A stretch of DNA of 56,571 bases from a virus: IMG/VR virus record IMGVR_UViG_3300018877_000056, positions 1 through 56,571 of that record; one strand, given 5' to 3'. Position numbers and translations under genes: made by a program. The notes under the pieces were generated by a model. That model was not told the DNA's origin. It ran no database searches and saw only the letters and a list, made by a program, of their open reading frames with translations. This document shows, piece by piece, positions 42,719-51,792 of the stretch. Each line of letters begins with the position of its first letter. Position 1 is the first letter of the stretch.

Positions 42719-43029
42719 TCATCCTTACCACCCCGGATTACTTGAAACGTTGGGCGAAGCTCGCTCTCATCAACTATCAAGTCGTTCACGTCAGCTCGGA
42801 ATTGCGCTGCTTGTGTGGTGGAAAGGCCTAGTTGCTCAACATTCTTCGCCAGCTCACGAAAGACATTGTTAAAGGTCTCTCTATCGATAGTGTCAGTCTG
42901 GATCAGGTATGTCCGCAGAACCGAGATGAGTGTTCGGTGGCTGACAATTTTGTCTTCAAGAACTGCGACTCTCCGGGAGATGTTCTCCAACGCCTTATCC
43001 AGCGGCATCGAGACTACTTCGTGTGTCAT
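42715..43029 (-). CDS. Small coiled-coil protein, moron
   Basis: A 104-aa protein (MTHEVVSMPLDKALENISRR, LIQTDTIDRETFNNVFRELA), helical, reversed within the tail module and overlapping the tape-measure stop by 4 nt. Base composition is AT-richer than its neighbours. Probably a lysogen-expressed accessory gene; function unknown. Confidence 0.7.
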   Translation of the reverse strand: MTHEVVSMPLDKALENISRRVAVLEDKIVSHRTLISVLRTYLIQTDTIDRETFNNVFRELAKNVEQLGLSTTQAAQFRADVNDLIVDESELRPTFQVIRGGKDD

Positions 43030-43085
43030 TGCATAGGCCTTTCCCTCGGAACGCAAAGCATAAATAAATCTGGAATGGATACAAC

Positions 43086-43454
43086 ATGCCTATTCCTGTC
43101 TGGCCGGCAACCGTGCCTCATGCGCCTCTTGCGCCTTCGGGCATTTCGGAGCCTCATCGCGGCGTTCTCGAAAGTGAAATGCAGTCGGGGGCGACCCGCT
43201 CGCGGCGCCAGTTCACGGCTGTCGTCGGCGTGGTCGACATGACCATCCGCATGACAACCGAGCAGTTCCTCACCTTCAAGGCCTTCGTTCGGGACACGCT
43301 TTCGCATGGGGCGGCTGAGTTCACCATGCCGGTCTTCGATCTGACCGGCTGCACGGACAGGCGCGTGCGCCTCCGCAACGGAGGGAAGTATACCGCAACC
43401 CGTGCCGGATCGCGCATCAACGTCTCCTTTTCTCTCGACGTTTGGGATCTCTAA
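43086..43454 (+). CDS. Minor tail protein
   Basis: A 122-aa protein: MPIPVWPATVPHAPLAPSGI, MQSGATRSRRQFTAVVGVVD, TEQFLTFKAFVRDTLSHGAA and RINVSFSLDVWDL. This is the pattern of a small distal-tail-like protein found between tape measure and DUF1833 gene in GTA-like phages. Exact role unknown. Confidence 0.75.
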   Translation: MPIPVWPATVPHAPLAPSGISEPHRGVLESEMQSGATRSRRQFTAVVGVVDMTIRMTTEQFLTFKAFVRDTLSHGAAEFTMPVFDLTGCTDRRVRLRNGGKYTATRAGSRINVSFSLDVWDL

Positions 43455-43991
43455 GTGCCGATTTCAGCAACCCAAGCCTGGGCCGAGGCAGCCGCTTCCG
43501 CGCCCAAGGATGAGGTCATGCTCATCACCATTGAGCTGATCCATCCGGTCTTTGTCGAGAACGGCCAACCCGCCCCGATCCGAGCCGTCCGCAACACAGT
43601 CGACATGAACTTCAAGCTGGAAGCGGGGGCTCCTGTGGGCGGGGGGCAGACAGTGCTCTTCAAGGCCATTCCCTTCGAGATCGACTATCCCCGCATCGGC
43701 AACCTTGGGGCAGAGGCCACCATCCGGCTCGACAACGTGAACCGGGAGGCCTCCCGCTATCTCGAGGAAGCCGTGAAACTCAATACGCCTATTCAGGCGA
43801 TCTTCCGTGGCTATCTGGCCTCCGATCCGAACACGGTCGGGCAGGGGCCTTACAAGCTGATCCTGCGCAACGTGAAGCGCACGGCGCGGCAGCTTGAAGG
43901 GCAACTCGCCATCGCCCGCCCGCAGAACATGCGCGTCATGCGCGAGGTCTATGACATGGTTCGTTTCCCGAGCCTCTTGGCGGTGTCGTGA
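43455..43991 (+). CDS. DUF1833 minor tail protein
   Basis: A 178-aa protein with a GTG start, directly after the previous stop. VMLITIELIHPVFVENGQPA, AIPFEIDYPRIGNLGAEATI, RLDNVNREASRYLEEAVKLN and ILRNVKRTARQLEGQLAIAR fit DUF1833, a tail-tip component of lambda-gpL-like placement. Confidence 0.85.
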   Translation: MPISATQAWAEAAASAPKDEVMLITIELIHPVFVENGQPAPIRAVRNTVDMNFKLEAGAPVGGGQTVLFKAIPFEIDYPRIGNLGAEATIRLDNVNREASRYLEEAVKLNTPIQAIFRGYLASDPNTVGQGPYKLILRNVKRTARQLEGQLAIARPQNMRVMREVYDMVRFPSLLAVS

Positions 43992-44071
43992 TGAAGCCCC
44001 TGATGTTCCTGTTTGGCCTTGGCGTCCTTGCTGGGCTTCTCGATTGGTTGCTGCAAATTTCCTATGAATAG
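43991..44071 (+). CDS. Hydrophobic microprotein
   Basis: A 26-aa peptide (MKPLMFLFGLGVLAGLLDWL) with one hydrophobic helix. Start overlaps the DUF1833 stop by one base and the end overlaps the Tat-signal gene. A small membrane peptide in this place is plausible but unproven. Confidence 0.45.
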   Translation: MKPLMFLFGLGVLAGLLDWLLQISYE

Positions 44072-44270
44072 ACACATGCTCTCACGTCGAAAGCTTTTCG
44101 GGTTCTTGGCTGCGGCTCCTGTGGCAGGTGCAGCGGCAGCGAAGGCTCTTGCGAAAGAGCCAGAGGCACCGGTGCGCGCAGTCAAGCACGCTGAGCAGAC
44201 GGCCTTTCGGATCAGAAACGACAAATTCCTGATCAACCTGAAGGAAGGGCGCATTGAGATCGATGACTGA
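44064..44270 (+). CDS. Small protein with twin-arginine signal
   Basis: A 68-aa protein; the S-R-R-K-L-F motif in MLSRRKLFGFLAAAPVAGAA followed by an Ala-rich hydrophobic stretch is a Tat export signal. The mature part (AFRIRNDKFLINLKEGRIEI) is a short beta segment. An ATG at 44076 is an alternative start. A Tat-exported protein amid tail genes is unusual. Confidence 0.65.
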   Translation: MNRHMLSRRKLFGFLAAAPVAGAAAAKALAKEPEAPVRAVKHAEQTAFRIRNDKFLINLKEGRIEIDD

Positions 44271-44685
44271 ACGCCTCGCCTTCTATGAGAGCCTGATCGG
44301 AAAGCCCTACAGGATCGGGGCACGAGGCCCTCATGAGTTCGATTGCTATGGCTTGGCCCGTCATATTCAGAACGAGCTTGCCGGGATCGAGATGCCGGAT
44401 GTGCCCTTTGCCGAGCCGACGACCCGGGCCCAGGCCGAGGCCATGCTCTCGCATCCCGAGCGGAAGGCTTGGGAAGAGGTGACAGAAGCCGAGGCTCGTG
44501 AACTCGATCTCGTTCTGATGGGTAACGTCGCCAAGCGGGACTTCCATCTCGGCACCTACATCGTGCCTGCCACAACGGGCGCAGTGATCCACATCGACAA
44601 GGCTGCCGGCGTGGTCGTGGACGATCTCCCGGCGCTCCGAGCCTCCGGGTTCAATTTCCTCCGCTTCTTCAGGCGCAAATCCTAA
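44263..44685 (+). CDS. NlpC/P60-type tail peptidase
   Basis: A 140-aa protein: ESLIGKPYRIGARGPHEFDC, YGLARHIQNELAGIEMPDVP and AKRDFHLGTYIVPATTGAVI. The catalytic Cys is in FDCYGLA and the His in DFHLGTYI. Tail-associated NlpC/P60 peptidases (lambda gpK-like) cut peptidoglycan during DNA entry. It overlaps the Tat-signal gene by 8 nt. Confidence 0.9.
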   Translation: MTERLAFYESLIGKPYRIGARGPHEFDCYGLARHIQNELAGIEMPDVPFAEPTTRAQAEAMLSHPERKAWEEVTEAEARELDLVLMGNVAKRDFHLGTYIVPATTGAVIHIDKAAGVVVDDLPALRASGFNFLRFFRRKS

Positions 44686-44688
44686 TCC

Positions 44689-47600
44689 ATGAAGCTCGCT
44701 GTCAAGCATAACCTCCTGGTCTTCGACCCGGACCGCGACGACGTTCGCCAGATCGAGAGCGGCCTCGTGATCCCCATTGCCGAGCACAAGACCCGCAAGC
44801 GCAAGCCGACCATCGAGCAGGTTCTTGCGGAGACAGGCTGGCGGTTCGACCTGCCGACCGTCTGCAAGGTCAACGGCGTCTATTATGGCCGCACTGAATG
44901 GGCGACCCATAAGCTCACCGCCAATGATAACGTCGAGTTCATCAGCCGTCCGCTCGGCGGCAACAGCGGCGGGGGAAACTCCACGGCCAAGAGCATCGGC
45001 GCCATCGTCGCCATGGTCGCGCTCACAGCTCTCGCACCCTACGCCATGGCTGCCATCGGCCTCACGGGCATCGCTGCCTCTATCGGCTCTTCGCTGCTTA
45101 TCGCAGGCGGCGCGATGGCGATCAGCCATTTCCTGAAGCCTAAGGCTGGCGGCAAGACCGAGGCGAAGGAGGAGCTATATTCCTTCGGGTTCGGCGGCAA
45201 CCAGGCCCGTCCGCTGCAGCCGATCCCGGTCCTGTATGGACGCACGCTTTCCTTCCCCGACTTCGCCGCTCCGAAATATTCCGAGTTCGACGGCGACAAC
45301 ATGACGGAATATGCCCTGCTGTGCCTGGGCTGCGGCAGCTATGACATCGAAGAGCTGCGTATTGCCGACACTCGCATCTGGACCAAGAGCGGCGGCTATA
45401 ACCCGTCCTTCCCCGGCATCAGGATCCAGATCTGCGACCCTGGCGAGAAGGTCACGCTCTTCCCGGTCAATGTGGTCTCGGCCAGCGAAGTCTCCGGGAT
45501 CGAACTGTCCACGACCTATACACCGGGCTACACCGCCAATGCTGCCGGCACGAAGGCAACCCAGCTGCTGTTCGACTTCGTGTTTCCTGGTGGCCTTGCC
45601 GACACCTACAAGGGCGAGCTCCACCCCAACGCCGTTCACGTCGTGGCGCAGGCTCGGCTTGTCAACGATGCGGGAGCCCCGGTCGGGAGTTGGGAAACGG
45701 TTTTCGACAAGACCTATACCTACGCCAAGACTAGCCAGATCCGGATCACGGAGCGCGTCACGGTTCCTCCCGGGCGCTACGAGGTGCGCGTCCGCCGCAC
45801 TGACCCAAAAATGGAGGGCACCACCAGCAACAACGGCAAGGTGACGACGGTCGACAACATTGTCTGGTCTGCCTTGCGGGCTCAGATCGACGGGCCAAAC
45901 GCCTTTCCGCGTGTGACGACCATTGCCGTGCGCGCCCGCGCCGGTGAGGGGCTTCAGGGCATCACGAACGGCCAGATCGGGGTGATTGCCACGCGCAAGA
46001 TCCCGGTCTGGAACGGCTCAGGCTTCGTCACGCAGCCTTCGCGGTCGATTGCCTGGGCCGCGCTCGATATCTGGCGCAATGCAGATTATGGGGCTGGGCT
46101 GTCGATCGATCAGGTCGACTTCCAGAGCTTCTACGCCTACGACCAGCTTTGGACATCCCTCGGGCACACCTTCGATCACGTCTTCAAGGAGCCGCAGACG
46201 CTCGATGATGCGCTCGAGACCATCCTGAAGGCAGGCCGAGCCATGCCGGCGCCTGTGGGCGACCGCCTGACTATCGTCCGCGACGAGCCCCGCGGCATCC
46301 CGCGCATGATGTTCACGGATTACGACATCGTGAAGGACTCGCTCACCATCGACTACACGCTGGCGGACGACGATATCGCTGACGGCATTGTGGGCGAGTA
46401 TCTCGATGAGACGACCTTCCGGTTGGCCGAGGTATCGAGCGCGCCGGCGGGAACGACGCTCGCCAAGCCCGCCCGAGTGCAGCTGCAGGGTGTCCAGAAG
46501 CGCTCGCAAGCGGCTGGGCTCGTCCGGTTCATGGCGGCCGAAAATGCCCTCCGGCGTGTCACCGTGTCGTGGACGGCGCGGGCAGAGGGCCGACTGCTCA
46601 AGCGCGGCGATCTGGTCGTGCTCTCGTGCGAGGAGCCTGAGACGTGGGGCCAATCCGCCGAGGTCGTGGCTTACAACGACGCCACGCGAGCGCTCACCTT
46701 CGACCATGATCTCGAATGGGAGGAGACCGGCAACCACTATGTGGAGGTCCGGCGCCGGGACGGACAGCCCTGGGGGCCTGTGCGTGTCACGCGCGGCGCG
46801 TCCGATCGGATTGCCATCGTCAACGCGGGCGATATGGCGGCAGAGGCAACCCGGCAGGGCATGACCCTGGCCGATGCGATTGCCCGTTCCGACCTGGCCG
46901 ACCGCCCGACTGCTGCCTTCTCGCCCGGCCAGCCGCGCACCTTCCGGGTGCTGATCACCGAAGGAACGCCTGACACGGACGGCGAGCACATCGCTCTGAC
47001 CGGCGTGGTGGACGATCCCGCCGTCTATGATGTGACCGAAACCGGCTTTGAGCCGCTTCCGGACGTGCCGGATGTATTCTCGCCGTCGATCCCGGTGGTG
47101 ACGACACTTGCCGCCAATGTCTACCAACGTGGAACCAATCTGATCCTGCAAGCGGGCTGGCGACCGGCCAAGGGCGCCATCAGCTACATCGCGGATGTGT
47201 CCTATGATGGCGGCGAGACATGGGTTCGGGCGTATAGCGGCGACAAGACAACCTTTGAGGCTATCGTTGCTCCAGCCCAGACCATCCGGCTACGAGTGGC
47301 CGGCGTTACCGCATCGAACGTGATCGGCGGTTTCAGCATCGTGGAGAGGAATGCACCGCCTCTGGTGCTGAGCGGCGACCACCTGATCATGAAGGTGCAG
47401 CCGGATGACCTGATCCCGGCTCTCGCCCGGCGCATGGACAGCCTCGATATCCTGCTGCAGACGGCGGACCTCGTGGGCGAAGCCCGCGTCGTTGCCGAGG
47501 AAGCGGATGAGAGGGGCAGGGCGGCCATCACCCAGGTCGCACAGGTCAAGGTCACTGCCGACAAGGCGCTGGCCATCTTCGGCACTGATGTCACGGCAGA

Positions 47601-48036
47601 ATTCGAGCAGACCGGCGTCACCGTGGGCGAGCGCTTCACCGCCGTTGCCGATGTCACCGGGCAGCTCATCGGTGCCTGGAAAGTCACGCTCGACTCCAAC
47701 GGCTTCTTTGGCGGGTTGCAGCTCGTTGGCACCAACGGGCCGGGTGGGCTTCAGAGTGAGCTCAAGATCGCGGTCGACAAGTTCCTCGTCGGCGCTCCTG
47801 GCTCAGGGTTTGGCGAGGAAGCGGTGTTCGCCATCAGCACCCGCAACGGCGTGGCCCGTGTGACCATGCGCGGCGACTTCATCGCGGATGGCTCGATTAA
47901 CGCCACACAGATCAACGTTGGGTCGCTCGGGGCCATCTCGGCCGTCATCGGAACGGTCTCCTCGTCCAGCGATGTGACAACCGTGGGAGGGTTCCGGCTC
48001 GATGGTCCGAACCGTCGTATTGAGGTCTGGGACTAG
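44689..48036 (+). CDS. Host-specificity tail tip protein (TipJ/gpJ-like)
   Basis: A 1115-aa tail-tip protein. The N-terminus (AVKHNLLVFDPDRDDVRQIE) is followed by an Ala/Gly hydrophobic region (IGAIVAMVALTALAPYAMAA) as in lambda gpI/gpJ, then the core (GFGGNQARPLQPIPVLYGRT, GLSIDQVDFQSFYAYDQLWT, LDDALETILKAGRAMPAPVG), fibronectin-like domains (VPDVFSPSIPVVTTLAANVY) and a C-terminal receptor-binding portion. It ends with a beta-rich tail (GGFRLDGPNRRIEVWD). Determines adsorption; the element has no equivalent. Confidence 0.92.
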   Translation: MKLAVKHNLLVFDPDRDDVRQIESGLVIPIAEHKTRKRKPTIEQVLAETGWRFDLPTVCKVNGVYYGRTEWATHKLTANDNVEFISRPLGGNSGGGNSTAKSIGAIVAMVALTALAPYAMAAIGLTGIAASIGSSLLIAGGAMAISHFLKPKAGGKTEAKEELYSFGFGGNQARPLQPIPVLYGRTLSFPDFAAPKYSEFDGDNMTEYALLCLGCGSYDIEELRIADTRIWTKSGGYNPSFPGIRIQICDPGEKVTLFPVNVVSASEVSGIELSTTYTPGYTANAAGTKATQLLFDFVFPGGLADTYKGELHPNAVHVVAQARLVNDAGAPVGSWETVFDKTYTYAKTSQIRITERVTVPPGRYEVRVRRTDPKMEGTTSNNGKVTTVDNIVWSALRAQIDGPNAFPRVTTIAVRARAGEGLQGITNGQIGVIATRKIPVWNGSGFVTQPSRSIAWAALDIWRNADYGAGLSIDQVDFQSFYAYDQLWTSLGHTFDHVFKEPQTLDDALETILKAGRAMPAPVGDRLTIVRDEPRGIPRMMFTDYDIVKDSLTIDYTLADDDIADGIVGEYLDETTFRLAEVSSAPAGTTLAKPARVQLQGVQKRSQAAGLVRFMAAENALRRVTVSWTARAEGRLLKRGDLVVLSCEEPETWGQSAEVVAYNDATRALTFDHDLEWEETGNHYVEVRRRDGQPWGPVRVTRGASDRIAIVNAGDMAAEATRQGMTLADAIARSDLADRPTAAFSPGQPRTFRVLITEGTPDTDGEHIALTGVVDDPAVYDVTETGFEPLPDVPDVFSPSIPVVTTLAANVYQRGTNLILQAGWRPAKGAISYIADVSYDGGETWVRAYSGDKTTFEAIVAPAQTIRLRVAGVTASNVIGGFSIVERNAPPLVLSGDHLIMKVQPDDLIPALARRMDSLDILLQTADLVGEARVVAEEADERGRAAITQVAQVKVTADKALAIFGTDVTAEFEQTGVTVGERFTAVADVTGQLIGAWKVTLDSNGFFGGLQLVGTNGPGGLQSELKIAVDKFLVGAPGSGFGEEAVFAISTRNGVARVTMRGDFIADGSINATQINVGSLGAISAVIGTVSSSSDVTTVGGFRLDGPNRRIEVWD

Positions 48037-48039
48037 GCT

Positions 48040-48465
48040 ATGACCCGACGCATCGTGATGGGGAAGATCGGCACGGCCTATGACCTTCGCATCTCAAGGC
48101 AGGGGTTTGACGCCGCCACAGGCGACATCAACAACAACCGCGTCATCTCGTTCTCGGCTCTAAGGGATGCCAATGCGAAGGCCGTGTCCGTAGGCCAGAT
48201 CACGAGTTTGTTCCAATGGGTCAGCTTGGGGGCATCCTACACCCTGCCACCGCCATGCATCTTCTCCCTCAAACGCAACGGGAACATGGTAATCGATCAG
48301 ATCGAAAGGCAATACTTCACAGGCGACTTCGATTTCGGGTGGTGGGACGGCACGCCTTACGCCCTTATCGTTTCAACAACGGCCGTCATGGTCGGCGTCC
48401 CGTTCCCCAAGCAATCGCCGATTTCTTCGGGAGACAAATTCATCTTCATGACGGTGCGGCCATGA
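48040..48465 (+). CDS. Tail-tip paralogue 1 (RRI-x-x-G family)
   Basis: A 141-aa protein starting MTRRIVMGKIGTAYDLRISR, with QGFDAATGDINNNRVISFSA. It shares its N-terminal ~30 residues with the two following proteins. The rest is beta-rich with aromatics (FDFGWWDGTPYALIVSTTAV). Probably a receptor-binding or decoration subunit attached through the shared N-terminus. Confidence 0.75.
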   Translation: MTRRIVMGKIGTAYDLRISRQGFDAATGDINNNRVISFSALRDANAKAVSVGQITSLFQWVSLGASYTLPPPCIFSLKRNGNMVIDQIERQYFTGDFDFGWWDGTPYALIVSTTAVMVGVPFPKQSPISSGDKFIFMTVRP

Positions 48466-48845
48466 CACGGCGGATCATCCTCGGACGGCGCGGGTCGCAG
48501 TATGGCTTATGGGTCTCTCCGGCTGGGGTGGATGCCGAGACGGTCAGCGATGCCGCCGCTCTGTTTTCGATGAGCACGAAGCATCTCATGGCCCTTGCCT
48601 CCGGGAGTTTCGTCTGCCCTGCCGGGGGCGGTTCCATCAGGGTGAGCTTCGGAAAGACTTTCCCTGTGGTGCCATTCCTGTTCTGTGGCCGCTTGGTCGA
48701 GTTCCCCACATTCTCCACCGTCTATAGCGATGTCGATCAATCCGGGTTTTACGCCAGGGCCGGGGAGTCGGTCGAAAACCCCGGAACCTATCCGGCGGCA
48801 GGGAAAACCATTCGCTGGTTTGCCTTCATGAAGAACCAGGGGTAG
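48462..48845 (+). CDS. Tail-tip paralogue 2
   Basis: A 127-aa protein, MTRRIILGRRGSQYGLWVSP then AGVDAETVSDAAALFSMSTK. Same N-terminal module as its neighbours, different beta-rich body (FVCPAGGGSIRVSFGKTFPV). 4-nt overlap with the previous gene. Function as for paralogue 1. Confidence 0.75.
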   Translation: MTRRIILGRRGSQYGLWVSPAGVDAETVSDAAALFSMSTKHLMALASGSFVCPAGGGSIRVSFGKTFPVVPFLFCGRLVEFPTFSTVYSDVDQSGFYARAGESVENPGTYPAAGKTIRWFAFMKNQG

Positions 48846-48849
48846 GCCT

Positions 48850-49380
48850 ATGGCGCGGCGCATTGTTCTCGGGGATGTCGGCTCAAACTATGTGTTCCGG
48901 GTCTCCCGCGCGGGCTATGACGCGGCAACAGCCGATCTCGATGGGCTGCTCTTCGATGCCGACCATATTCCGGCACGCTGGGAGAATGAGGGAACGGTCA
49001 CATGCCCCGGCGGGCGCGGGCCTGTCAGCGGCGAAGTGGATCTCTGGTATCCGGGCACGGTTACGGTCTCTCATGGCTCAACCCCGTCCGTCATCATGGG
49101 GCTGGCCTATCCTTTGTCATCCAACAACCGATGGTACACTGTCCACGCGACGGTTGACCATGTTTCGGGCACGGGCAACACCCATTATCACACGTATGAG
49201 TTCAGCCATATGGACGACAATTACTGTTCTCCGCATTGGCTGACATCGGATTACGACAATGGGGACAGTTTGCAGCAGTTGCGGGGCGGCTGGAAGCTGG
49301 AGTGGAACAGTTCCACCATCACCATCACGAACAATTCGCCCTATCCCATCCGCGTGCGCTGGCTCGCGATCAAAATCTGA
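48850..49380 (+). CDS. Tail-tip paralogue 3
   Basis: A 176-aa protein, MARRIVLGDVGSNYVFRVSR then AGYDAATADLDGLLFDADHI. Third member of the tandem set, with the longest body (VTVSHGSTPSVIMGLAYPLS, YHTYEFSHMDDNYCSPHWLT). Aromatic and His-rich surface segments suit ligand binding. Confidence 0.75.
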   Translation: MARRIVLGDVGSNYVFRVSRAGYDAATADLDGLLFDADHIPARWENEGTVTCPGGRGPVSGEVDLWYPGTVTVSHGSTPSVIMGLAYPLSSNNRWYTVHATVDHVSGTGNTHYHTYEFSHMDDNYCSPHWLTSDYDNGDSLQQLRGGWKLEWNSSTITITNNSPYPIRVRWLAIKI

Positions 49381-49402
49381 AATCACATCGGAGCAATAAC
49401 TC

Positions 49403-49819
49403 ATGATCGTTCAATACGATGCTGAGGGGCGGTACATCGCGCATCTCGAGGACGGCTATCCGGCCAGGCCTGAGGTTCTCGAAAAGGTAACGCAGGACAC
49501 CAACCTTGGGGCTGTCGATGTCCCGCCGTTCTCGCATGAATGGTGGTATTTCCCGGATGGCGTTCCGACCATCCGCCCGCGCCTCGACTACACGATCAGC
49601 GAGCGCCAGGAGGGGGATGACAAGGTGACTGTCATCAGCGGTATCCCGGCCGGGACGAAGGTCAATGTTCAGGGCCCCGACTACGGGCAGTCGATCGAGT
49701 CGGATGGTGACGATCTTGAGCTCGTCCTGCGCATCCCGGGCGACTACATGATCGCCTTCGATGCGTTCCCCTATCAGCCTGTCTCGATCTTCCTCCAGGT
49801 TACGGCGGCGGAGGCCTGA
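49403..49819 (+). CDS. Tail fibre-associated hypothetical protein
   Basis: A 138-aa protein: MIVQYDAEGRYIAHLEDGYP, SHEWWYFPDGVPTIRPRLDY and VISGIPAGTKVNVQGPDYGQ, then IPGDYMIAFDAFPYQPVSIF. The W-W-Y-F-P-D-G motif is seen in small tail-fibre-cluster proteins. Beta-rich, Ig-like second half. GGAG lies upstream of the ATG. Confidence 0.75.
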   Translation: MIVQYDAEGRYIAHLEDGYPARPEVLEKVTQDTNLGAVDVPPFSHEWWYFPDGVPTIRPRLDYTISERQEGDDKVTVISGIPAGTKVNVQGPDYGQSIESDGDDLELVLRIPGDYMIAFDAFPYQPVSIFLQVTAAEA

Positions 49820-49820
49820 C

Positions 49821-50168
49821 ATGGCGCGCCTCGAAATTGGCCCCGATCTGGAGCAGCTCCGCTCGTTGGCCGAGAAGGCTATCGACAAGCACTTCGAACC
49901 GGCACGGCAGCGCATGGCGCTCTATAACCGCAAGGTCACGGAAGCGCGTCGTCATCTTGCCGGGCATCCGTCCGACATGCTCAACCGCGAAGCCCAGATC
50001 CGGCATATCAAAGCTGATGAGATCGCCCGCCAGGTGATTGCGCTCGCGGAAGCCGATGAGGCGACGGAGCCGCAGCGTGTGGCACTCAAGGCGAAAGTGC
50101 GCAAGGCCCTGACGCCCCAAAAGATCCGCAAGATCCTTGCCGACAACGGCATTCGCCTGACCCGCTAA
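49821..50168 (+). CDS. Hypothetical helical tail-region protein
   Basis: A 115-aa helical protein (LEQLRSLAEKAIDKHFEPAR, REAQIRHIKADEIARQVIAL, RKALTPQKIRKILADNGIRL). One base after the preceding stop. Possibly a fibre chaperone or tail-tip accessory; not recognised. Confidence 0.7.
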   Translation: MARLEIGPDLEQLRSLAEKAIDKHFEPARQRMALYNRKVTEARRHLAGHPSDMLNREAQIRHIKADEIARQVIALAEADEATEPQRVALKAKVRKALTPQKIRKILADNGIRLTR

Positions 50169-50229
50169 TCCTCCCCCAAAATTCAAGCCCCCGCCATCGG
50201 CCAAGCCCCATTTGGCCGGGAGATTTTGC

Positions 50230-51792
50230 ATGGCTCTCGACCCCTCATACTTCTTCTACAGCGACGGCACGATCACGCTGACCAATGGCTCGGACATCGC
50301 GACCGGCACCATGGTGGCATGGGATCCGGCTGTGTTGCCGTTCGACTTCGTGTTCCCGCAGAACGGCACCGCGGGCATGGCGGTGATCGCGGAAGTGCTG
50401 GCGGTCAACCAGATCCGGCTTGCCATGCCGTGGACAGGTCCGACCCTGACGGACGTGCCTTACTACATGGTGCGCTGGGCCAACCACATTGACCCGCGCT
50501 TCTATGCGATCAGGGTGTCGGAGTACCTGACCCGTATTCGCGACATGCCAGCGACAGGCCCGAACGGCTGGGCTCCTGTTCCGGTGCCGGTGGATGACGG
50601 GGAGCGGAGCGTCCTGCAGATTGCGGATTGGATCGGCGGCTATGGCACCAAGCCCGCGACAGGCGGATATCTCGGCCCAACCGGGATCGTCAGCGACATC
50701 TCCCAGGCGACCGACATTCGCGGCCCTCAGGGAGAGGACAGCACTGTGCCCGGGCCTCCGGGAGACAAGGGCTGGTCTCCGGTCTATGCCATCGTCGCTG
50801 ACGGGGCTCGCCGCGTGAAGCAGCTTGTCGATTATGTCGGCGGTGAAGGCACCAAGCCCACAGTCCCGGCGAACACCTACGTCGGGCCGACCGGCTACAC
50901 GACGGACATTTCGCAGGCGACGGACGAACGAGGGCCAGAGGGACCGGCAGTGGGTGCGAACAGCGTCGACAACACGCTGCTCGCGGACATGCCGGCGAAT
51001 ACCCTGAAGGGGAACAATACGGGTGCGTCGAGCGACCCGAAAGACCTGACTGTGGCGCAGGTCAAGGCGATGCTCGGCCTCGGCATATCCATGGCGAAAG
51101 CCCCGCCTGAAATCGTCTATGTCAACGCCACCACAATTACGGTCAAGGCGGGCAAATGCCGGGATGAGGACGACACGACCGACCTTATCAACCCCGCCAA
51201 TTTCAACATTACGCTGGCCGGCGCTCCGGTCTCAGCGCACCGTCATGTGCTGTTCGGCTATGATGGGAGCGGCAATCCAGCGGCGACGTTCTCGACAACG
51301 ATCGCTCTTCCCGCGGGGTGGCAGGCATATCGCCGTATCGGCTCGATCCGCACGGATGCGAGTGGGCAGATCCGGTCGTTCATCCAACTTGGCGACCGGT
51401 TCGATTTTCTGTCTCCGGTCAAGGACGTTTCGGACAGTGCGCAATCGACAGCGGGCACGCTACGCACACTGTCCGTGCCGCTGGATGTTCAGGTCGAGGC
51501 CATCCTCAATGTCCGCGCAGTCAAGGTGAACAGCCAAGTCGCCGTACACGTATACCCGTCGAGTTTATCTGACCCGACTCTCACTCTGGCTGGCGCCGCA
51601 GCCGGTACAGGCGGCGTCGACCCGTCTGTAAGCGGCTTCGCAGGAACGTCCGGTACGACTTCGGCGGGGGCAACCCAGCTCCGTGTTCCAACCAATACGC
51701 TCGGGCAGGTGAAATCAATATCGAGTGTTGCCACCACGATCCTCGAAATCACGACCATGGGATGGATCGATAGGCGCGGGAGGGACAAGTAA
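50230..51792 (+). CDS. Tail fibre protein with collagen-like segments
   Basis: A 520-aa fibre. It starts MALDPSYFFYSDGTITLTNG after a GGGAG site. The N-terminal ~100 residues form an attachment domain; two similar ~60-residue repeats follow (VPVDDGERSVLQIADWIGGY and IVADGARRVKQLVDYVGGEG, each leading to GPTGIVSDISQATD or GPTGYTTDISQATD and a GPQGE-type collagen-like segment). The C-terminal ~200 residues are beta-rich (AGTGGVDPSVSGFAGTSGTT) and probably bind receptor. Confidence 0.85.
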   Translation: MALDPSYFFYSDGTITLTNGSDIATGTMVAWDPAVLPFDFVFPQNGTAGMAVIAEVLAVNQIRLAMPWTGPTLTDVPYYMVRWANHIDPRFYAIRVSEYLTRIRDMPATGPNGWAPVPVPVDDGERSVLQIADWIGGYGTKPATGGYLGPTGIVSDISQATDIRGPQGEDSTVPGPPGDKGWSPVYAIVADGARRVKQLVDYVGGEGTKPTVPANTYVGPTGYTTDISQATDERGPEGPAVGANSVDNTLLADMPANTLKGNNTGASSDPKDLTVAQVKAMLGLGISMAKAPPEIVYVNATTITVKAGKCRDEDDTTDLINPANFNITLAGAPVSAHRHVLFGYDGSGNPAATFSTTIALPAGWQAYRRIGSIRTDASGQIRSFIQLGDRFDFLSPVKDVSDSAQSTAGTLRTLSVPLDVQVEAILNVRAVKVNSQVAVHVYPSSLSDPTLTLAGAAAGTGGVDPSVSGFAGTSGTTSAGATQLRVPTNTLGQVKSISSVATTILEITTMGWIDRRGRDK

